The notes beneath the pieces were generated by a model, which was given only the letters and a program-made list of their open reading frames with translations, was not told the DNA's origin and did no database searches. DNA of 64,000 nt from Triticum aestivum (Eukaryota > Streptophyta > Magnoliopsida > Poales > Poaceae). Shown here piece after piece: positions 58,196-64,000 of this stretch; the first letter of the stretch is position 1, and each line of letters opens with the position of its first letter. The stretch lies in NCBI RefSeq assembly GCF_018294505.1, contig NC_057795.1:518213915-518277914 (forward strand), written 5' to 3'. The position numbers and the translations under genes were made by a program.

Positions 58196-59491
58196 CTATG
58201 GGATCATTCCCATAGGTTTCTTAATAGTGGAATCCACAAGGTGCAAGTTTAAAGAGCAATCATCAAATTCATGGAAACCTAGCACATCACATAAAGTTTT
58301 CGGAATCATGAAAACACTAGCACCCAAATCACACAAAGCATAGCATTCATGATCTTTAATTTTAATTTTTATAGTAGGTTCCCACTCATCATAAAGTTTT
58401 CTAGGTATAGAAACTTCCACCTCAAGTTTTTCCTCATAAGATTGCATCAAGGCATCAACAATATGTTTGGTAAAAGCTTTATTTTGACTATAAGCATGAG
58501 GAGAATTCAACACGGATTGCAACAAGGAAATACAATCTATTAAAGAACAATTATCATAATTAGATTCCTTGAAATCCATAATAGTGGATTCAATGCTATG
58601 TAAAGTTTTGACCTCTCCAATCCCACTTTTACCAAATTTAGCATCAAGATCTAAAAACTCCGAATCATTGGAACGCCTTTTAACTAAAGTTGACTCATCT
58701 CCAGTCCCATCATTATCAAGATTCATATTGCAAAACAAATATTTAATAGGGTACACATCAATAAATTTTAGATCTTCATCATTATTTTGATGGAAACTAG
58801 AAGAACACGCTTTTATAAAGCAATCTTTCTTAGCACGCATCCCAGCGGTTCTTTCTTTGCACTCATCAATGGAAATTATCATGGCTTTGAGAGACTCATT
58901 GATATCATGCTTAGGTGGAATAGATCTAAGTTTCAAAGAATCAACATCAAGAGAAAGTCTATCAACGTTCCTAGCAAATTCATCAACTTTAAGCAATTTT
59001 TCTTCAAGCAAAGCATTGAAATTCTTTTGAGAGATCCTAAATTCTTTAACACTATTCTCAAAATCAGAGGGCATCTTACTAAAATTTCCGTAAGAATTGT
59101 TGTAGGAATTACCATAATTATTAGAGGAATTACTAGGGAACGGCCTAGGATTAAAGTTTCCTCTATACGCGTTGTTACCAAAATTATTCCTACCAACAAA
59201 ATTCATATCCATAGATTCATTATTATTCTCAATCAAAGTAGACAGAGGCATATCAATAAGATAAATAGGAGCACTCTTAGTAGCAAACAATTTCATTAGT
59301 TCATCCATCTTTCCACTCAAAACATTAATTTCTTCTATAGAATGAACTTTTTTACTAGTAGATCTTTTGGTGTGCCATTGAGAATAATTGACCATAATAT
59401 TATCTAGGAGTTTAGTAGCTTCTCCTAAAGTGATTTCAATAGAAGTGACCTCCGCGGCCGAATCTAAAAGATTTCTAGAAGAAAAATTCAA
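58196..59491 (-). pseudogene. Gag C-terminus and aspartic protease of element 3
   Basis: The 431-codon minus-strand frame has an Asn/Gly/Tyr-rich stretch (N-N-F-G-N-N-A-Y-R-G), a helical region, and a protease with Y-A-L-C-D-L-G-A-S-V-F-M-I-P (Asp intact). At 58196 a TAG interrupts it. The protease tail continues in another frame (D-F-I-V-L-D, I-L-G-R-P-F-L-R) to TAG 57972. No RT follows, so the family may be gag-protease only and depend on other elements. It overlaps the N-terminal gag frame by 17 bases through a frameshift. Confidence 0.75.
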
Positions 59492-59981
59492 TCCGGCACA
59501 TGATCATCCATAAATTCAAACTACGAGTAGGGTAATTGCGAATCATTAATTTCATTCTTTCCCAAGATTGGGCAACATGCTCATGATCAAGTTGTTTAAA
59601 ATTCATAATGTAGTTTCTAAGAGAGATAATCTTAGCGGGAGGAAAATACTTAGAGATAAAAGCATCTTTGCACTTATTCCATGAATCGATACTATTTTTA
59701 GGCAAAGACAAAAACCAAGTTTTAGCACGATCTCTAATTGAAAAAAGAAATAACTTCAATTTAACAATATCATTATCTGTATCTTTCTTCTTTTGCATAT
59801 CACACAAATCCACAAAGTTGTTTAGATGAGTAGCGGCATCTTCACTAGGAAGGCCAGAGAATTGATCTTTCATAACAAGATTCAACAAAGCAGCATTGAT
59901 TTCACAAGATTCAGCATCATTAAGAGGAGCAATCGGAGTGCTAAGGAAATCATTATTATTGGTATTGGAAAAGTCACACAA
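59475..59981 (-). pseudogene. Gag N-terminal half of element 3 (retrotrans_gag)
   Basis: The frame starts M-C-D-F-S-N-T-N-N-N and contains the gag core: F-S-G-L-P-S-E-D-A-A-T-H-L-N-N-F, L-F-S-I-R-D-R-A-K-T-W-F, L-P-K-N-S-I-D-S-W and F-P-P-A-K-I. The end (after N-L-W-M-I) is out of frame with the downstream block. It lies 212 bases inside the primer site, a normal gag start for Athila-type elements. Confidence 0.8.
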
Positions 59982-60192
59982 TTTGTATTATCTTGAGCCA
60001 TCGTGACAAGCAATCCAACACACGAGCACACAAGAGGCAAGTGAAAAAGAGAGGCGGACGGAAAAGAGAGGGCGAATAAAACGGCAAGGGTGAAGTGGGG
60101 GAGAGGAAAACGAGAGGCAATGGCAAATAATGTAATGTGAGGGAGATGAGTTTGTGATGGGTACTTGGTATGTCTTGACTTGAGCGAAGACC

Positions 60193-60210
60193 TCCCCGGC
60201 AACGGCGCCA
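60193..60210 (-). other. Primer-binding site, tRNA-Asp type (element 3)
   Basis: The same TCCCCGGCAACGGCGCCA on the plus strand as at 2973-2990, here 11 bases from the LTR end at 60222. It primes cDNA with tRNA-Asp. Confidence 0.85.
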
Positions 60211-60221
60211 GAAATCCTTCT

Positions 60222-61796
60222 TGCTACCTCTTGAGCACTGCGTTGGTTTTTCCCTTGAAGAGGAAAGGGTGATGCAGCAAAGCAGCGTAAGTATTTCCCT
60301 CAATTTTTGAGAACCAAGGTATCAATCGAGTAGGAGGCTCCTAAAAAGTCCCACACACCTACACAAACAAACAAGAACCTCGCAACCATCGCGATAAAGG
60401 GGTTGTCAATCCCTTCAGGGTAACTTGCAAAAGTGAGATCTAATAGAGATAATAAGATAAGATAAATATTTTTGATATTTTTATGATATAGATTGGAAAA
60501 TAAAAGATGCAAATAAAAGTAGATGGGAAACTTGTATGATAAAAGATAGACCCGGGGGCCATAGGTTTCACTAGTGGCTTCTCTCAAGATAGCATAAGTA
60601 TTATGGTGGGTGAACAAATTACTGTTGAGCAATTGACAGAAAAGTGCATAGTTATGAGATTATCTAGGCATGTCATGTATATAGGCATCACGTCCGTAAC
60701 AAGTAGATCGAAACGATTCTGCATCTACTACTATTACTCCACGCATCGACCGACTCCTGCCTGCATCTAGAGTATTAAGTTCATGAAGAACAGAGTAACG
60801 CATTAAGAAAGATGACATGATGTAGAGGGATAAACTCAAGCAATATGATATAAACCCCATATTTTTATCCTCGATGGCAACAATACAATACGTGCCTTGC
60901 TGCCCCCGCTATCACTAGGAAAGGACACCGTAGGATTGAACCCAAAGCTAAGCACTTCTCCCATTGCAAGAAAGATCAATCTAGTAGTCCAAACCAAACC
61001 GATAATTCGAAGAGACTTGCAAATATAACCAATCACACATAAAAGAATTCAGAGGAGATTCAAATATTTCTCATAGATAAACTTGATCATAAACCCACAA
61101 TTCATCGTATCTCGACAAACACACCACAAAAAGAGTTACATCGAATAGATCTCCAAGAAGATCGAGGAGAACTTTGTATTGAGATTCAAAGAGAAAGAAG
61201 AAGCCATCTAGCTAATAACTATGGACCCGAAGGTCTGTGGTAAACTAATCACAACTCATCAAAGATGCCTTGGAGATGATGTAGAGGCCCTCCATGGTCG
61301 ATTCCCCCTCCGGCGGAGCACCGGCGAAGGCTCCAAGATGGGATCTCACGGATACAGAAGGTTGCGGTGGTGGAAATATTTTTTCGTGGTGCTCATGTAT
61401 GTTTTCGGGGTGCATAGATATATATAGGTGAAGGAGGTAGGTCAGGGGAGCCATGAGGGATCCACGAGGGTGGGGGGTGCGCCCACCCTCTTAGGGCACG
61501 CCGGGCACCCTCGTGGCCGCCTCGTTTACTTCTTTATGTCCACTCCAAGTTTCCTGGATTGTGTTTGTTCCAAAAAGATTGCTCTCGAAGGTTTCATTCC
61601 GTTTGGACTCTGTTTGATATTCCCTTCCTTCGAAACACTGAAATAGGCAAAAAATAGCAATTCGGGCTGGGCCTCCGGTTAGTAGGTTAGTCCAAAAAAT
61701 GATATAAAAGTGTAGAGTAAAGCCCATAAACATCCAAAACAGGTAATATAATAGCATGGAACAATCAAAAATTATAGATAGGTTGGAGACGTATCA
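60222..61796 (-). repeat. 5' LTR of element 3 (1575 bp)
   Basis: On the minus strand it starts TGATACGTCTCC at 61796 and ends GAGGTAGCA at 60222. It is the same family as the solo LTR 5454-7010 and the fragment 30141-30698. A TATATATA box (minus) near 61419-61426 is in promoter position. Right flank TACCG is the target duplicate. Confidence 0.9.
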
Positions 61797-62810
61797 TACC
61801 GCATCAGAGCCAACATCCTTATTGTTAACAACGGATCGGCAGTATCTTCGGGAAGTGGAGCCGAACACCCGATTCTCTCTGCCTTCTTTAGCCATCCCTG
61901 GCCGGATAGAGTTTTATCAGTACATTGTCATGAATAATTTGACTAAATCATGTTCGGGGGTCGAGTACTTACCGGAGTATCCGGATTGTTGCAGTCAAGA
62001 CCGATGTCTTCTGTAGTATCCAACCACTGTTTTCGTGCCCGAAGAACAATTTCCACATCTCTTTGAGCATCATGCCAGAGAGGTACGGAAGAGTCCGTGG
62101 ACCTTCCGATTAAATTCCCACTTGCGGAGAGGGCGTCGCTGACAGGGTAGGATCCGGCGGACTAACATTACTTGGATTACAATGATGAGATCGGTGTCGT
62201 TCTAAAATAAGGCTCCGGATGCGGCTTTGCAGTGTCCGCACTTCGTCTGTAGATCCCCAGTCCAGCCCCTTGTTAATCCACGATGCGAGTTGTGGCGGAG
62301 GACCGGACCAAAATGCAGGAGCAGCTACCTCTTTGTACTGTGGGGTTCGGTGATGTGAAACCACTCCCGCTGCCATAAATCAGAAGATTCTGCGAAGGAG
62401 CCCTTTGGACAAGTGGAGTTGATAAGTTTGCTTATTGAAGCACCTCCGCACTCTGCTTGTCTCCTGCCGATTACCTTCGGTTTCACGCTAAAGGTCTTGA
62501 GCCATAAGCCGAAGTGTGGGGAGATATGGAGGAAGGCCTCACACGTGGTAATGAACGCCAAGATGTGGAGGAAGGAGTCTGGAGCTAGATCATGGAAATC
62601 TAGCCCGTAATAAAACATAAGTCCTCAAACAAAGGGATGGAGAAGAAAACCCAAGCCCTCGGAGGAAGTGAGAGATGAACACGACCCTCTCATTGGATCT
62701 GGGAGTAGGAATAACCTGCCCTTGAGCAGGAAGCCTGTGGTAGATTTCTGCAGTCAAGTATCTTGCCTCCCTAAGCTCCGAGATGTCTTCCTCTGTGACA
62801 TGGCTGGGTT
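61797..62810 (-). pseudogene. Element 1 antisense gene, N-terminal exons
   Basis: From about 62810 the minus strand reads V-T-E-E-D-I-S-E-L-R-E-A-R, then G-Q-V-I-P-T-P-R-S-N-E-R and F-L-R-G-L-G-F. After a frameshift near 62630 it continues F-Y-Y-G-L-D-F-H-D-L-A-P and F-G-L-W-L-K-T-F. This is the same N-terminal 'putative gypsy type transposon' domain as in element 2's antisense gene. Intron 61898-61972 has good GT...AG borders. The last exon reads up to the TACCG flank of element 3, and the next residues are at 30140 in the same frame. An in-frame stop is at 62110. Confidence 0.7.
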
Positions 62811-62898
62811 GCTAGTAGGAATAACCTGCCCTTGAAGGCTGGGTCCGGACATGGCTGTAGGCTTGAAACAACTAGATTGACCCTTGAGTGTTGGAACT

Positions 62899-64000
62899 TG
62901 ATGACCCACAAGTATAGGGAATCTATCGCAGTCCTTTCGATAAGTAAGACTGTCGAACCCAACAAGGAGCAGAAGGAAATGACAAGCGGTTTTCAGTAAG
63001 GTATTCTCTACAAGCACTGAAATTGTAGGTAACAGATAGTTTTGTGATAAGATAATTTGTAACGGGTAACAAGCAATGAAAGTAAATAAAGTGTAGCAAG
63101 GTGGCCCAATCCTTTTTGTAGCAAAGGACAAGCCTGGACAATTTCTTATAATGAGAAAAGTGCTCCCGAGGACACATGGGAATTATCGTCAAGCTAGTTT
63201 TCATCACGCTCATATGATTCGCGTTCGTTACTTTGATAATTTGATATGTGGGTGGACTAGTGCTTGGATACTGCCCTTTCTTGGACAAGCATCCCACTTA
63301 TGATTAACCCCTATTGCAAGCATCTACAACTAGAAAAGAAGTATTAAGGTAAACCTAACCATAGCATGAAACATATGGATCCAAATCATCCCCTTACGAA
63401 GCAACGCATAAACTAGGGTTTAAGCTTCTGTCACTCTAGCAACCCATCATCTACTTATTACTTCCCAATGCCTTCCTCTAGGCCCAAATAATGGTGAAGT
63501 GTCATGTAGTCGACGTTGACATAACACCACTAGAGGAGAGACAACATACATCTCATCAAAATATCGAACGAATACCAAATTCACATGACTACTAATAGCA
63601 AGACTTCACCCATGTCCTCAGGAACAAACGTAACTACTCACAAAGCATATTCATGTTCATGATCAGAGGAGTATCAATATGCATTAAGGATCTGAACATA
63701 TGATCTTCCACAAAATAAACCAACTAGCATCAACTACAAGGAGTAATCAACACTACTAGCAACCCACAGATACCAATCTGAGGTTTGGGTACAAAGATTG
63801 GATACAAGAGATGAACTAGGGTTTGAGAGGAGATGGTGCTGGTGAAGATGTTGATGGAGATTGACTCCCTTCCGATGAGAGGATCATTGGTGATGACGAT
63901 GCTAATGATTTCCCCTCCCAGAGGGAAGTTTCCCCGGCAGAACAGCTCCGCCAGAGCCCTAGATTGGTTCCGCCAAGGTTCCGCCCCGTGGCGGCGGAGT
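62899..64000 (-). repeat. LTR of element 5 (element 0 family), cut by window end
   Basis: It starts TGATGACCCACAAG at 62899 and aligns base for base with 3002 to about 4097, with modest divergence. It interrupts element 1's antisense gene at its N-terminus. The other end and its element are outside the window. Confidence 0.85.

Larger units (their letters stand above)
30141..61796 (-). mobile_element. Element 3: Athila-type gag-protease retrotransposon with nested inserts
   Basis: The 3' LTR fragment starts at 30141 and the 5' LTR ends at 61796. The flanks are TACTG (30136-30140) and TACCG (61797-61801), four of five bases identical. The antisense frame of element 1 reads through the join once the insert and one duplicate are removed, an independent proof. 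Own sequence is 30141-30698 and 57232-61796; a CACTA terminus and element 4 occupy the rest, and part of the 3' LTR and interior has been lost. Coding is gag plus protease only. Confidence 0.8.
7116..62898 (+). mobile_element. Element 1: Tat-type gypsy derivative, interrupted by nested inserts
   Basis: The element's own pieces are 7116-13138, 29113-30140 and 61797-62898. They comprise a 5' LTR, leader, broken gag-protease, a non-coding stretch, and an antisense gene running right to left. RT, RNase H and integrase are absent. Element 2 (13139-29112) and element 3 (30141-61796) are inserted in the antisense gene, and element 5 starts at 62899. The 3' LTR is not in the window. The antisense reading frame and introns continue across both insertion points, which establishes that the pieces belong together. 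LTR and gag are shared with element 4. Confidence 0.75.

Noticed and set aside
1..64000. CRISPR array, tRNA or rRNA genes, bacterial operon or phage
   Set aside because: No spaced palindromic array, cloverleaf or rRNA sequence seen; the content is plant repeats. The tRNA-Asp match is 18 bases only, a primer site.

Overview
The window looks like intergenic DNA from a large grass genome, most likely Triticeae (wheat, Aegilops, barley or rye). This is an inference. It rests on nested LTR retrotransposons, CACTA elements and Stowaway-type MITEs whose termini resemble Triticeae repeats, with no intact host gene. No tRNA, rRNA, CRISPR array or prokaryotic operon is visible.

Layout. A minus-strand Ty3/gypsy element of Athila type (element 0, from before base 1 to 4523) has degenerate gag, protease and RT, a tRNA-Asp primer site and its 5' LTR. 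It abuts a broken acidic-protein pseudogene (4524-5453 and 7011-7115) that is split by a solo LTR (5454-7010). At 7116 begins a plus-strand Tat-type gypsy element (element 1). It keeps a 5' LTR and a broken gag-protease, has lost pol, and carries an intron-containing gene on the opposite strand. That antisense gene is cut into three pieces (12183-13138, 29113-30140, 61797-62810) by two nested insertions, and its N-terminal end is cut by a third (element 5 LTR from 62899).

Nested inserts. Element 2 (13139-29112, minus) is a fuller Tat-type gypsy with both LTRs, gag, protease, RT, two RNase H domains, a truncated integrase and its own antisense intron-containing gene. Its gag is split by a 6.9-kb CACTA element (21610-28503) with 29-bp terminal inverted repeats and a perfect AAG target duplication. 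Element 3 (30141-61796, minus) is an Athila-type gag-protease element without RT. Its left LTR is cut by a second CACTA terminus at 30699, and element 4 (about 53520-57231, another Tat-type gag element) lies inside it.

Between the second CACTA terminus and element 4 lie about 22 kb: CACTA-like tandem repeats; a 10-kb zone with four degenerate promoter/first-exon-like units and seven copies of a 20-bp motif; several MITEs; and a multi-exon plus-strand pseudogene (48666-53440) resembling plant Ptta/En/Spm-type transposon proteins.

How the parts fit. Each insertion can be ordered from its target duplication. Many premature stops fit C-to-T change at CG or CNG sites, as expected of long-methylated repeats. 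Nothing here appears able to make a complete transposition apparatus. Family names (Sabrina/WHAM-like, Fatima-like) come from memory and need a TREP search.
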